From NCBI RefSeq assembly GCF_014805625.2, contig NW_023998416.1, positions 10,140,021 through 10,204,020 on the forward strand: DNA of 64,000 bases. Reading direction: 5' to 3'. A program made the translations under genes and the position numbers. Within the stretch, counting starts at the first letter, position 1, and the number at the start of each line of letters is the position of its first letter. Below, one piece after another: positions 1 through 13,309 of this stretch. The notes beneath the pieces were generated by a model. The model ran no database searches. It had not been told where the DNA came from and saw nothing but the letters and a program-made list of their open reading frames with translations. The DNA comes from Glossina fuscipes (lineage: Eukaryota; Arthropoda; Insecta; Diptera; Glossinidae).

Positions 1-44
<44 letters not shown>

Positions 45-3000
45 TTCTTTTGACTTTAACTATGAAAGTGTCATACAGTTTTGTACAGATAAATGCTATT
101 CTCATATTCACATCTTGTCACGTTGTCATGATGCTCTAGAAATCTGTTAGAGACGCCATTAAATTTGCTTCTCTTCCGTTTGTTGTTGTTTAATTTTTTT
201 TTTTTTTTTCGTCTACGTTTGCCACTAAAAAAGGCTTGAAACGCCTTGTATATATGCATATATATGTACATAGTGAATAAATGTATGCATGCAAGTGTAT
301 TCTGTTGCAACCGTTTTTCGTCTTTTTTTTTTTTTTTTTTTTTTGACCTACAATCTGAAAATGGAAAGATTTACGTAATCTTTATCGTTGAGGTGTAACG
401 TGCCGTATGGTTTATAACGAATTATTTTTACTCATCAAAGCGCTTTCGTTTAAGAAAATACAAACATTATTATGCATTACATGTGTGATTATCTTACGAA
501 GTATGAGTCAATGTTTACTAAAAAATTTAGAGAACAATTTTATGCAATATCGTTATCTGTTTAAAATGCTCTCACTCTTGCTTTTCGCAGGTCGTGGAAC
601 AAGTGTACAAAATAATAGCATATATACAAAATCATAATGTAATTATCTTTATCTCCGAAAAGTGCTGTTATAACCTATGTTCAAATTGAGGAAAAAAAAT
701 AAAATTACACTTTAGCTATACAAGCCTTCAGTTCACGTGCCTATCACGTGTTGTTTGCACGTATTATGCTATTATGTTTTATGTTATTGACAATGCCCAG
801 CACTAATACAGCGTCTTTCAGATTCTCCCATTTTTAGGAACTAGCTCTCTCGCGTCAAGGTTTGACCATGTTTGACATGTTGGTTAATATGCAACTCGAC
901 AATCATTATAAAGAAAAAACGGATAATTGAAACTCTTTGAAGGAAAAACTTCAGAAATTTCATCACATTAACTTAAAGTATCATTTATAAGATGAGAACT
1001 GGATTAATGTTTATTAGGCTGAAATTAATCTGCAGGTAACTACATCCATGTCAAATATTCCTCTTTTTTTCATTCGAAATGGTGGCTTTAATGGACTATG
1101 TCGACTATTGAGCTCTAATTGGCCTTCAACTGCTTATATATACCATATTCTTTGCCCGATTTTCCTATGCTAAAGGACTCGGTTAACACGCTAACTTTAA
1201 AGGGCATCTGATACGTTACAGAAAAAAAGTGATGGTAGGAGCTATGATTTGAATGACAGCTACGCGTGCAGCGCTACCTTGATGCAGGAAGCGAATAAGT
1301 AAATAAACGCCAATATTCAAACGTGAAAAATGCCCAAATGCCCAAATGCCCAAAATGTTAAAGCAAGAAAATAGTTGCTGGTGTGCGATTGCTGAATGGA
1401 ATGATTTCTTAAACAATCTGTTAATTTTCTATGACATATGGATGTATTACGAAGCGAAACACGAAATTCAATGCCTTCATTCCAAGCCAATTGCGAACGT
1501 ACATTAATGGCATTCAAGAAGATTGCGACTCCGAAATTGTGGAATAAACGTAGAGGTAACGCGTTAAAGATCCAATCGGTCAGCGCTGTTTTAAACAAAG
1601 ACAACTAGTAGTATTAAATGACACTGTCAACGTAAAAATAAATTCGCGTATAACTCACCGAATGAGTAATTGAAGGATGTATTAATTAGCCTGTATGCGC
1701 TTGTATACCCTAAGTTACTTAATTCATGCCTCTAGCTCTTTTATCAACTGAGCCCTTTGTAGATATTTTTCACGTTAATTTTAGCAAAGTGTGTATTTCA
1801 CATACAATTACAGGTTAGGTCAAATAAAGGTTGGCGAAGCATATACAAGCCCAAAATACACGAGGCTGACTGACATGGTTGATAGCAGGCGAAAGCTTGA
1901 ACAAAGTTGAATGACGAAATTCCGTTTAGTGAGCCAAGCAAGTCAATCTTATGCTTATGTATCTTTCAGTAAGAGATTAAGTTGATCTTCCGTCATTTCA
2001 TGGATAATCGTGCATATAAATTACGATCAAGTTTTGTAATTGTTTGCACTTTCGAAAATTTTCTAGGCAAAATCGAATAAGTCTTTTTATTACTCCTTAT
2101 ACCAGCTAAAGGTGGTCAAAGCGCAATTCATTTTAATCAAATTATTTCCAGATTTTCTACCCCATGCGAGTTATTGACGAAACAATGTTTGGGATTCCGT
2201 ATGCCGTGTCCGCTTTTTCCCCATATTGTGTTGCTTACAATTTCAATTCAAGCGACAACACGTGAACCTTTGAGAAATCCCTCAGTTGGTACTTAACTAT
2301 ATGTTGATTTTTTCTCTTGTTTAGTTTTTTTCCTCCTTCTTATGCATTTGATCGCCATAAATATATGTGCTGCCGATATATATATGTATAATCATATGTA
2401 TGTATACATCGTTTTTCTTTTCGTTGTTTTTTTTTTTTTCGTTTATAAATCACAATCTCATGTCTGCACCAAAATATGTGAGAGTGTAATTGAAATAATT
2501 TTATAGACAATATAAAATGATTTGATTGCCTCAAAGCGTTACAAATCCTAATGTGTGGTAAACATGCTTTACGCAAACGTTTTTTTTTTTTTTTTTCTTT
2601 TTCCTTTCCTTGCAAGTCACGCTAGAATGAGTTAAAAACATTTAGATTTAGATGTCGACTTTAACAACTTTTCTTCAAGAGTTATTATTTCCGGCTATAT
2701 TTCAAAAGCTAAAACTAAAAAGTAACTATCCTGCGAAACCACCAAAAGATATATATATATATATATATAAGCAATGAAACAAAAAAAAAAAAAAGAAAAA
2801 GAAAACGAAAATAACAAAAAACATGTGCTTCTCCACTTAATACACTTGCTTAAGGGGAAACGAGGTATTTGAAATTATTACACTCAAATACTGCTATACA
2901 AAAGAAAAAAGTTTGAGAATCGAAAGATATGGCTTTGTTGACGGAAATTGTACATATGTGAGAAACAATGAAAGCGGAAAACTTATATTATATTATATAT

Positions 3001-6000
3001 ATATATATGTATAATGTGTACATATAATATTTCATAAGGAGAATGTGCGAAGGAAATTAAAAAAGAAATTTTTAATTTCTAAATTCCTCTTAAATTCATC
3101 GTTTAAGTCATCATATCATTATACATGCTGTGTTATATTTCTTAAATGGATTCGGTTTGTGCGACATGTGTTGCTCTTATATTGTCTACACACTAAATAA
3201 CAATCGTGACAATCGTTTAAATACTCGCAAATCACAAGCAAACAATGAACAATGAACTGTACTGTGTGTATCAAGTTGAAAGTGTCCCGCGCAACTTTTG
3301 CATATCACTGTCTTAATTTTTGGCGACTGCCGACACTAGATAGATAGACGCATAGGACAGACTAGAGCAGCTAGTGAAAATTTGACATGAATAGTACTGT
3401 TCATCACATTGGTTATAGATATGTTGGGATAAAGTTTAAAATCACTTGTTGTTGTTGAAGCAAACATTACAACACACACACACACAATGCTTATAAGTAT
3501 TTAATGGACTTAAGTAGTATGTTAATGTCGAAAAGATTTCAATTAGACAAGATGAATCATAACGATACAATTCATTTCATTGCTACAGTTGCAGTTACAA
3601 ACGGTAATTGTAGTGAAATCAATTAAACATTCCTAACGAAATACACAGAGATTGCGGCATTGTTTATCCAATCTGTTACGTTCAATGCTATTTAGAAATT
3701 GAAAATGATCGATTATCTTGATTACAAGCTGTGCAGTTAACGCCATACTATATTGACCATTGTTTTATTCTATAGAATTCCATTATATGTCTGAAGCATT
3801 ACGGTTTCATAATATTAGTGCATCTGCGGATATGCTTACGAAAGTTTTGCAATAAACGAATACTTTCCTGGAATCTAGTTTCATCGTCCCGTCTCACAAA
3901 AGATGATATTAGAAACTGCTAGCTGATGGTGATCAGCCCGATATTCCCAATAAAGTTTACGCACGTTTGGTAAAACAAATTTTATTTTATTAGCTTATAC
4001 GTTTAGGTTAAAATTCCTAAAATATATGGAATATTAATATAAGTCGTCACCGACTTTTCTGATGTAGAGGAAGCAAAAGAAAAAACTTCTTTGAAGTGCA
4101 ACGCACGGTTAACTTAGAAATCTAATCACAAAATGACTGAAAGAGAAAAATTACTCGTGTTAAACCGAATGGAAATTACATTATGCATAAAAGTTATGAC
4201 AGGTAATTAAAGAATAAACAAAAACATGATATGCCAGACGATTAATGACAACAAAACTTTATGAATTGCGGGCAATTAGAAGACTTAGAGGGTTTTCGTC
4301 TTATGAAAATAAGTTAAAGTTCATCGTTTCATTTGCGCTTGAACAAAAGTTCGAAATGTTCAATGCTATGTTTAACGCGTTAACTCAACGAATAATATCT
4401 TCTCTACTCTTGTTTCAGGGAATCCCCTTTAATATGTCTTGTAGACTTACAAGGCAAACTGAAGCGATTTACTGACCATATTAACAAACAAATTACCAGT
4501 TACGTAATCCTTTTAAAAATATTTTTTAAAGCTGTATAAGACAAGCTTCCACTTGATCCACCACTGGATGATGTTAACGTCATAAAAGGTACGTTCCTAC
4601 GCTCACGTCGTTAATTGCTGCCAACCAACTGCTTTAATCTCATACTGATAGTGTCTAAGCGGATATTTTCTTAAATCTTCTAAATCGTATTCAATTAGCA
4701 TTTAAATATTTAGTTAAGATCGGCTATATTACCATTGACTTTCGCTATCAATGCTTAAAATAAGCGGAGAAGTACACTATGCATTAGACGTGCTGTACTA
4801 TCATAAAATGTGCAGCAATTTTCGATAATATACTGCCTTACATTATTCTATCCTATAGTAAACTGTGCTGTGCATGGCTGTCACTACAATTCAGAGGTCC
4901 TACCAACTGAATGAAAGCAATCCTTTAACAGTGAGGTCAGCTTGAATTCGATGCATCACCAAGCATATCTATATTCCAACTTATCGCTTCAGTTGAAGAC
5001 TTCAGATATCGGAGATGCGGACCACATCTTCTAACCTGGCACCAGCATAAGTTGTTTCAAAAACCGGTAACCTTCGAATACATAACCCATATATATTCTA
5101 TGGTACATAAGTGCCAAAGAACGAATAAATGTCTTATACACGTGGCGTCTTTTCAGTGTTCTCATCAAAACTTTTCATTTGGAAATTCAAAGGTTTTTTT
5201 GTTGATTTCTAGCTGCTTTCAGGTTGTACATCGTAGTTTTATGGGACTCTTTAAATTAAACCATTTGATTTGTACATGCATATGTACTATTGTGCATATT
5301 CATAATATTACGTGTGTATTGAACTCCATCAACACATTCACACACTACTACTATTCTTCTTTATTATACTACATGTTGCAATAGCATAGCAAACTATTTT
5401 ATTTTCTACATATAACATTTACTAGTATTACCCCTGCATTAAGCAATCATTGTGCAAAGACTTTCAGCACCAAAGAAAATTTCGAAAAAGCAGATTATTT
5501 TGCTTATCAAAAATTTAAATATAATAAGAAAACATTTTTAAATTTATTTATTCTGAGCAAAAACTTTAGCTTTCAACGTGATAAGCGACAAATGGTCAAC
5601 TAAATATTTGAATATCAAACTATTTTAGCACATTCCAGTGGATTTTAATAAATTTCCAACAAACTATACGATAAAGCTTGAATATATTATAATATTTACG
5701 GGTGAAGTTAGGGGTGGCAACACCACTTTGTGAGCAAGAAATTAAGGGATGGTTTACAAAAGACACACTAATGTGCCAGATGGGGTGGTTGGAAAAAAGC
5801 AAAATGTTAACAAAAAAGCTGTTGCAAGGAAAAATATTGACCGTACTCCTACAAGCCGCAATCTGTTACCTAAACGATGTGACTGAAAACATTTTTGGAA
5901 TACGATTTAATACGTACTGGAGAGGAATTTGAGATATTTTTTTTTATATATTCATTTTTTTTGTTTTTTTATATTCCAATTTCAAAAAATCAATGACCAC

Positions 6001-6650
6001 GTTCCGAGGAAATATCACTTCTAACATTAACCGATCAAAAGAATCACTAAACAATTGCTACGGAAATCCTACATTTTATGAATTAAATTTTTACGAAAAC
6101 TAGTCGATTTTCGCAGACACAAAATTGCAAAAAAAGAAAGAAAAGAGATGCTTTACCAGACTCATACAACGCGCCACTCATGAAAAGATTAACAACAATT
6201 AACAAAAATTTAGCGGAAAAAGGGATTAACACTTAAGTGTCACGATAAATTTAGGCAATGATAGTTTGCCTGTAAAAGGATATAAACAGGACATTGCCGA
6301 AAAGTAAATTTAACTGAACCAAGTGAGTTGAATCGTAGCATCCAAACGAACGAAACTAGAAGCTTTTCAAATATAAGTTTCTATAAATAAATTTTAATAA
6401 TTACGATCTAGTGATACGAACCTTGTGAAGGAGTAGGTCACGGAAAGTGCAAAAAGAAGATATTCTTAAAGAATATTGCTATGAAGCCACACCTTTAATT
6501 TTAAAACAAACTTACCAGCTATTTTTATGACGAATCATGCCACGATGTGACTTTCAATTTCTTAGGAATAACGTGAATGTTGTTGTTTATAGTTAAAATT
6601 CATTTATACATCCATTTAAGAGTTACATATAAATAAAAGATAATATGCAT
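1..6650. other. Gene-free A+T-rich DNA
   Basis: A 41-base T run at the left edge, several T and TA runs and the 9-bp repeat at 1330. The open frames here are short and show no domain, codon or splice-site support. Confidence 0.6.
1330..1355. repeat. Three 9-bp tandem units
   Basis: AATGCCCAA occurs three times in a row, the last slightly altered. Isolated short tandem repeat. Confidence 0.75.
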
Positions 6651-6651
6651 A

Positions 6652-6870
6652 TTTATACACCACTTGTGGTATAAGGATGGATGCACGCAACACCGGGAAA
6701 GGGTTGAGATAGACCCACCTTTTCTCGTATGCTGATCGTTCCAGGATCACTTTCTACTTCCGTCTAAGCTTGTCTTTCCATCTCTTTTTTTCTTTGTATC
6801 CTTGTCGACGAACACTATTGAAAATGGTTCGGATCGGAACACTGAAAGGCAAAGCGATGCGGTGAGTCAC
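6652..6870 (+). mobile_element. DINE-1-like repeat, 5' part
   Basis: Begins TTATACACCACTTGTGGTATAAGG (a short inverted repeat typical of the end). It continues with GCACGCAACACCGGGAAAGGGTTGAGATAGACCCACC and ACGAACACTATTGAAAATGGTTCGGATCGGA. The middle is shortened. Confidence 0.52.
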
Positions 6871-8106
6871 GGTCACATTATGAAATAGTTATACACAAGA
6901 GTAACTCAAAGACATGGCGTGGCTGCTTCGACAAGAACGGGACATAAATTTTAAATATTTGTGATTGCATGTAGAAACTTTACTCGAGAAACTTGGTCTG
7001 TTACATATAAAAACTTTAACCAAACACCAAATCTTTTTGGATGTTAATCCCGCGTATTGAACTGTTCCGGTTTAAAATAAAAAAATAAAAATTAAAAATA
7101 CTTCTTAATTACATGATATGATGAAAAGTAATCGTCTAACGGTAAATAGAACTTGAGTTTTATTGCGAAAAATCGAAAAGGACAAAGTTTTATCAGATAT
7201 AAATTATTAGGCGAGATATAACTGCTCTGCTTACAAATGGAAACTTTTTTTTAAACAATTTATTACTAAACTAAAAACTCTCTTCATAACTATGCACAAT
7301 AAATTCCTTATCCTTAGCAATCGCTTAATAGTCAAATTTCATGGGCAAATGTAGTTTTTCACTTAATCCGTTGGACAAAAATTTGTGCCCTCACATGAAG
7401 AAAACCTGTATCGCAACTATTGCAAGTCGACTCTTTTGCCTTTTTAATTCGCGTAATTTGATGTATAAGTCCGTTGCAAAATCCCAAACACGATATAATA
7501 AATTACCTTGCGGTTGCTTTCAATAGCCATTAAAATCTCCATTTGAATTAAAGAAAAGAAAATAAAAGAAAACTAATTTAATTTCCTCTCTATTTCATTT
7601 CATCACTTAACATTGCCGAATTCCCTTTACGATTGCGTGGTGAAATATATTTATAACACATATATAAACATCGAAATATTCAAAACATCAAATTAAATCC
7701 ACGCACACTTACTTATGCACGCAAGAAAAATTGCTCCTTTGTCAATTTAAATGTCTTTAAGCATTCATTTCAAAATCCTACTAATGGGTTCTTGCCCAAT
7801 CTAAACTTTTATGAAAACAAAAAGAAACAAAAAGGAACAAAAAAATAAAAATAAAAAAGCAAGACAAACCCGTAAAACCAAAAATTAAAAAATAAAGAAA
7901 ACATTGAAATCCCCTCAAGGTTTTGTAAGCTTCCCCTATTCTATATCTAACAATTTGTTTCATTCCGTTTTTTATTATTCTCGAAAAAAAGAAGTTAAAT
8001 ATTAAAATACTCAAAAAATAAAAGCTCAAACAAGCCCAAAGATTATATCGAACGGCTACCGCAAATGTGTGGATGTACTGCTCTTTGCACATCTCCATTT
8101 TAAAAC

Positions 8107-8129
8107 GATGATGATGATGATGATGATGA
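8107..8129. repeat. (GAT)n microsatellite
   Basis: Seven GAT units in a row inside A-rich DNA. Confidence 0.88.
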
Positions 8130-8464
8130 AGAAAAAGGAGAAAACCAAAGTAGTAAAAGAAAAAAAAAAAAAAATAAGCAAATGAAGAGTTAGAGTGAGA
8201 GAAAGACAAAAGTCCATCAAGTGGTTGGTTAGTTTTGTTTAACTTTCAAAACGAACTCTCTCACATAATTTGCATACAACTTACAAGGAAACGCTTATCA
8301 TAAAAAACAGATTTCTCTGCCACTTAAAAAAAAAAAAAAAAAACCGACCACCGCAAGTCAAACAAAAGAAATAAAACATTAAAATAGAATAAAAAGTATG
8401 TAGACTTTTATATCAATTGAAAAAGTTTCCTTCGTTCCCTTCTTCTTTTCTATACTCACTCGCC

Positions 8465-8590
8465 AAACACTCGCCCGAGGGATACATTAGTTTTCTTGCT
8501 CGGATTGTAACGGTGCGGTAATATATACCGACCGTTGAAGTTAATATTCTAATTTGATTTGATTATGTCTGTCCATCCATCTGTTGGTTT
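8465..8590 (+). mobile_element. DINE-1-like repeat, 5' end only
   Basis: CGCCCGAGGGATACATTAGTTTTCTTGCTCGGATTGTAACGG, then ATATATACCGACCG and ATGTCTGTCCATCCATCTGTTGG. The pattern and order match the 5' terminus of the family; the rest is lost. Confidence 0.45.
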
Positions 8591-10856
8591 ATTTTGCATA
8601 TACTTTTATATTATGTATTAAAATTTCCAAAATATTTGAATTGAAAATTCAATTTGGACGCATATAGTTTGAAAATGCCCTAAAGCTAACTGACAAGACA
8701 TTAACACATATACGATATAACGTAAAATTTGAAGAATTTGTGTTTATTATTATAATTTCCCCAAAGTGATCAAAAGCAATTTTCTCTATTGGTGAGTATC
8801 CGAAATTCGCCTTAAATGAACGGTATTTATGTTATATGTATTACCATTGCATGCATACTGCATTCTTTTGGATATATTTGATATCGCATTCCTTTTGTAA
8901 TATAAGAAAAGTTTAAAAAATGTACACCAAATAGAGTAGAACTCCCCCCCCCCGAGAATTATTTAGTTTTTAGTTTCCAATGCTGCGAAAAATCGCTCAA
9001 GTGTCGTCTCTAGGACGATCTTATTTTTAATTACACTATTATGTATGGAAGGAAGACGAGATAAATGAGTCGTCGACACAAATCGGAAATTTTTAATATT
9101 TTGCTAAGCAAAAAAAAAAAAAAATGAAACAAATTTTTCAAAATTCACCTAAATATCTTCAGAAAACCATTTGCAACGATATCTGTTCCTTGCCATGACT
9201 CGTGGACTGAGAGACATGAAGCCTCGCAAGCCGATGTTTTAAAAATGTGGAACAGATAGGAGCATACATGCCACTAGGCAGGCAGAAAGTGAAGCGGATA
9301 CATAAACGCTTCGACAAACATGCAAATCGACCGACTACACCATGAATGGATATAAATAGAACGATTAAGTAGTCAGTTAATAATAAGCTTAAAAGAAGGT
9401 CGAAAGAAGAAAAGAGGCAGACAGATAGACATTTTAAACAGTGAACTTGTAGAAACTGACAAAGGAGCAGATCGGTTGGGAAAACAGTAAGAACGCATAT
9501 AAAACCAAACAGATATTTCGACACATTAGCAATTACTGAAAAGAATAACTTAAAGAAAGGACCGTTGATTAGCTGGACGGTCATATAAAAAGAGAAGATA
9601 CGGAGGCAAGCAGCCAGACAAACAAGTGTAGAGAAAAATGGAAATTTACTACAAAAACAAAGAACAAACCGACAAGGATGCAAGCAACCAAAGGGTTACA
9701 AAGCCTGCGAAGCAACAGGCGAATAGAGTTAGGCTGTTAACTAGCGATACGGTACCGATGTGAATATATCAGCTTGCTAATCCAAATAATTTTTCACTGC
9801 ATTTTTATATTAATCCGAGTAGGTTCGTATTCCTTTTATATGGCAATCTGCTATAAATAGTGATAATAAATAAAAACAAAATGATTTTAAAAACTTCTTT
9901 TTATAAGCGGATCGAATGCTTGATTTGTGACGCTAGGCAAAGAACATGACTATAAGAAAAAAAAAATTTCAATATATACGACCGCAAATATCGCTTTAGC
10001 TATTAATGGAAATACAGATGCAAAAATCTTAATCGACTCTGAAATCTTATGCTAATCAAGATTACATAGATCTTTGCTTTCTAACCTGCATACGTAGAAA
10101 GGCGAATTTAACGTATCAAAGATATTTTTGGATTGAAAAATTCTTGTGTACCGCTCTCATATAAAGCATTTGTTATCAATTTCATTGTCGGGTACCCGTA
10201 GTTCGCTTTGGGCGGCTTAGCCTTTTCCATTTTTATGGTATCTCTCTAAGAACTATAAAATAAAATACATATAATAATACAAAATAAAACCACAGAAAAT
10301 CCATAACTTTCTTCAACAATAAGTTAAATATCTCATTCACTCAAAGAGTTCACTAAGAAAAAAAAAAAGAAGGAAAAAAAAAAAAGAAAAAAAAATATAT
10401 ATTTAAAATAAATGCAATATGTTGTACATCCAATGGAAATTTGAAGGATTTATTATAACATAAAACACTTTATAATCTTTATATAATGAGAATCTTCGCA
10501 AAAAAGCGAAAGGTGTACCGTTAAGCAAAACAGTTAAAAAGCATTTCATTTTTTTCATTTCACTTTAAAACATATTTGCAAAGCCACAAAGTGTTTTTAA
10601 TTAAAAGCCTTGCTCTTTGTTACATTTTTATGCGAAATTCATTTTTCACATAGCTGCCCTTTAAATTGCATTTAATAAAATAAACAATTCAAAGAAAATA
10701 CTTATGAAATTCTTGACAATATAACTTTTCTGCTACTAATTAGCTTCATTTTTGTGCAAGTTAAAGAAGAAAATTATAGAGCTTTACGTAATAACTCTCC
10801 TCCTAGCGTTTGGAGAGTTGTTTTTTGTTTTTTTTTCGTTATGTAATGCAAGAGTA

Positions 10857-10859
<3 letters not shown>

Positions 10860-10887
<28 letters not shown>
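10860..10887. repeat. (TA)n microsatellite
   Basis: Pure TA run. Similar arrays lie at 34112-34132, 37864-37894, 38948-38976 and around 41038-41068. Confidence 0.9.
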
Positions 10888-10895
<8 letters not shown>

Positions 10896-12370
10896 ATATA
10901 AATTGTTGTATTTCATGTTGCGAAAATGATTTTAATGACCGCCTTAAGTGCATTAGCACTGGTAATTTTCTACTATTTTCTTTCATTTCACATGAAGTGG
11001 TTTTGGGGATTAAACAAAATTTCTTCCAGATGTCGCCTAGACATGCAAATACATGTTTATTTCTAATTTTATATGGAGATAAGGAAACGACTGGATAAAA
11101 GTAAATATTTACTTAAGAATTTTAGTGCCTCCATATGTACATACATATGCAGAGATAAAGTAAATTGAAGAAATAAATAAACAAAAGACGATTGCAACTG
11201 CAATTTGCAATTAGGATATCATTTTTGGGATTTTGTTTTTGTAAAATTTATTAATGGCAAAATATATATATATATATATATACGCATCTATGACTTATGA
11301 GAAATTAATATCATTATAATTTGTTTTCAAATTTTTATGAGCATAAAAAAAAAAAAATTTTAAAAAATTTATAGATTATTTTTTTCATTTTAGAAATTCT
11401 TCATATATAATTTCCAAAAAGTTGTTGGTATCTTTAGGAGACAATTTAAGAAAAGTTTTATTTTTTAATTTTTTTTTTTTTTTTTGCAAAAATTCTTTCC
11501 TTGATTTTCTTTTAATTTTAGTCCACTTTGTTTATCAAAAACTTATTAATAACTAATTAGCTTAGTTAGTTTGCAAAACTTTTTCAAATTTTATCTGATT
11601 ATTTGGAAAATTCAAATCATTTTATAACGCACAGCAAGCATTTATGCTTCATATATTCACGCGTTCATTAAATCTAAATCGAATGCATTTGAAGTTTCGC
11701 TAAACTAATTTTCATTAATAAAGTTTTAATGTTCATGCATAAAATTAAAGACCAAAAATATTATATTCATATGTTGCTATCTATGCATAAAGATGCACTT
11801 AATCAAAAAAAAAAAAAAAAAAAACTTTTGAAAATTGTTACAATATCACACACCTGGCTTTTGAAATGACATATTTCAACCGCACTTAATGCACACAGAT
11901 TCAAGAAGAAGAAGATTTTTTCATTTTGGTTTCTTATATTTTATACATTTTAACTTCCTTTGTATGTAGTTTAGAATAAGCAGAGAAAAGTTTGCCTAAA
12001 AAGTTTTTGACGACAACCAAAGCATACTGTCATGAGGTCGGATTTCATAGAAATGAAAAAGTTTTACGTCTTGCTTTATGTTAAAGGTTATAAAGGCCAC
12101 AACAGCTTGCTATCAACTTTCTTGAGAACTATCAATACAAAGGGGCAAACTGGGAGGCCGATAGACGGACATACTTTATTAATAATCTCAACATATTACA
12201 TACGCGTTCAAAACGAATATTATGCACACTCTACTTAAACTGCATGCAAAAGTAAGAAGATACTAAGTTTTTATCGATCAATCAAAGTCACTTCATGCGA
12301 AATTATTTTCTTGATTTTTTTTTGTAATCTTCGTTTGCACATTTTATACATTTCCTAAGAAATCTGGTAT

Positions 12371-12664
12371 TAATGTAATTTGTCATATACATTTTTTTTT
12401 CTTTCTACTTTTCTGGCTGTGCTCTCTAATTCTTCAGATTTTCCCGTTGTTCTCCCGCTTTCTCTTCTTATACAATGCCATCGTCCGCAAATATGGTTTT
12501 CATTTCATGTCATTAATGTAATCATCTTGTATTTTACTTTTCCTTTTTTTTAACTCTGGCTGTACTCTGCCATTGTTCAGATTATGTTCTCGCTATTCGA
12601 TGCTTTTTTGTTCCATAATGCCTTCGTCCGCAAATCTAGTTTACGTTTCTTAAAAGTCCGATAG
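12371..12664. repeat. Degenerate tandem duplication, about 143 bp unit
   Basis: Two diverged units start at 12371 and 12514 (both TAATGTAAT). Each then carries a T-rich stretch, CTGGCTGT(G/A)CTCT, TTCAGATT, a CTC/GCT-rich stretch and a TAC/CCATAATGCC(A/T)TCGTCCGCAAAT block. A third start (TAATACAATAATTTTAC) follows at 12665 and decays at once. Confidence 0.7.
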
Positions 12665-12689
12665 TAATACAATAATTTTACACTTCTAT

Positions 12690-13030
12690 GCTTCTATGCC
12701 CTACTCTCGTTGTGGTACACGGATATATTAAGTCTACGCGGATATATGCAATACTCAGAAAGACTTGAGATAGACCCAACTTTGATTATTCAGAATCAAT
12801 CTAACCTTGCCTGTCCATCTATCTATCTGCCCGCTTCGTTTTCTTGTGTTCGGCCTGAAGGCCACGATTTTTGAGATATTCTGATGAAATTCGGTTTTGT
12901 GGCACAAATAATAACACTATTGAAAATAGTTCGTATAGGACCGCTTCTTTGATCACTTCCCATATGAGTACGTATTTTGAAGTTTTATGAATAACTGCAT
13001 GGTGAATCGCAGCCCATTCTAGTCTTTTAA
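12690..13030 (+). mobile_element. DINE-1/Helentron-like repeat
   Basis: Blocks in order are ATATATTAAGTCTACGCGGATATATG, CAGAAAGACTTGAGATAGACCCA, CCTGTCCATCTATCTATCTGCC, CACGATTTTTGAGATATTCTGATGAAATTCGG and CACTATTGAAAATAGTTCGTATAGGACCGC. Degenerate copy, followed 130 bp later by another partial copy. Confidence 0.6.
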
Positions 13031-13164
13031 ATTGTTCCTAATATTGTCAACGAAGTACCGCATCGACTATAAATCCAGCCTTTAATAATTGGAATAAATT
13101 GAATTAAAATAACCACTTACTCGTCCACGGAGCTCCTCTTAGTACTTTAAAGCATAGAGAACAC

Positions 13165-13305
13165 GAAGGATGTGTTTCGTCTTAAGGAAAACGCTATTGA
13201 ATATAGTTCCGATCGGATCACTTTTCGAACAATTTTCACATAGCGACTTACTTCAAAAAGTCGTCATATGAATAATTGTAGGGTGATGTAATGAGCCGTG
13301 AAATT
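13165..13305 (+). mobile_element. Partial DINE-1-like repeat
   Basis: A fragment covering only the middle of the family: AACGCTATTGAATATAGTTCCGATCGGATCACTTTTCG, then GTCGTCATATGAATAATTGTAGGGTGATG. It matches the parts of the copies at 12690 and 44050 that follow the CAATTTTTGA block. Confidence 0.5.
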
Positions 13306-13309
13306 TTAA

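Larger units (their letters stand above)
6900..12370. other. Gene-free A+T-rich DNA
   Basis: A and T runs, (TA)n and (GAT)n. A purine-rich stretch at 9160-9760 has repeated GGCAGACAGA/AAGCAGCCAGACAAAC-like words. It leaves a 174-codon minus-strand frame open, but its product is F/L/C-rich low-complexity sequence. Nothing coding is supported. Confidence 0.55.

Noticed and set aside
7781..8209. A 142-codon minus-strand frame with a His run
   Set aside because: Encoded by A-rich and GAT-repeat DNA; F-rich, no conserved features.
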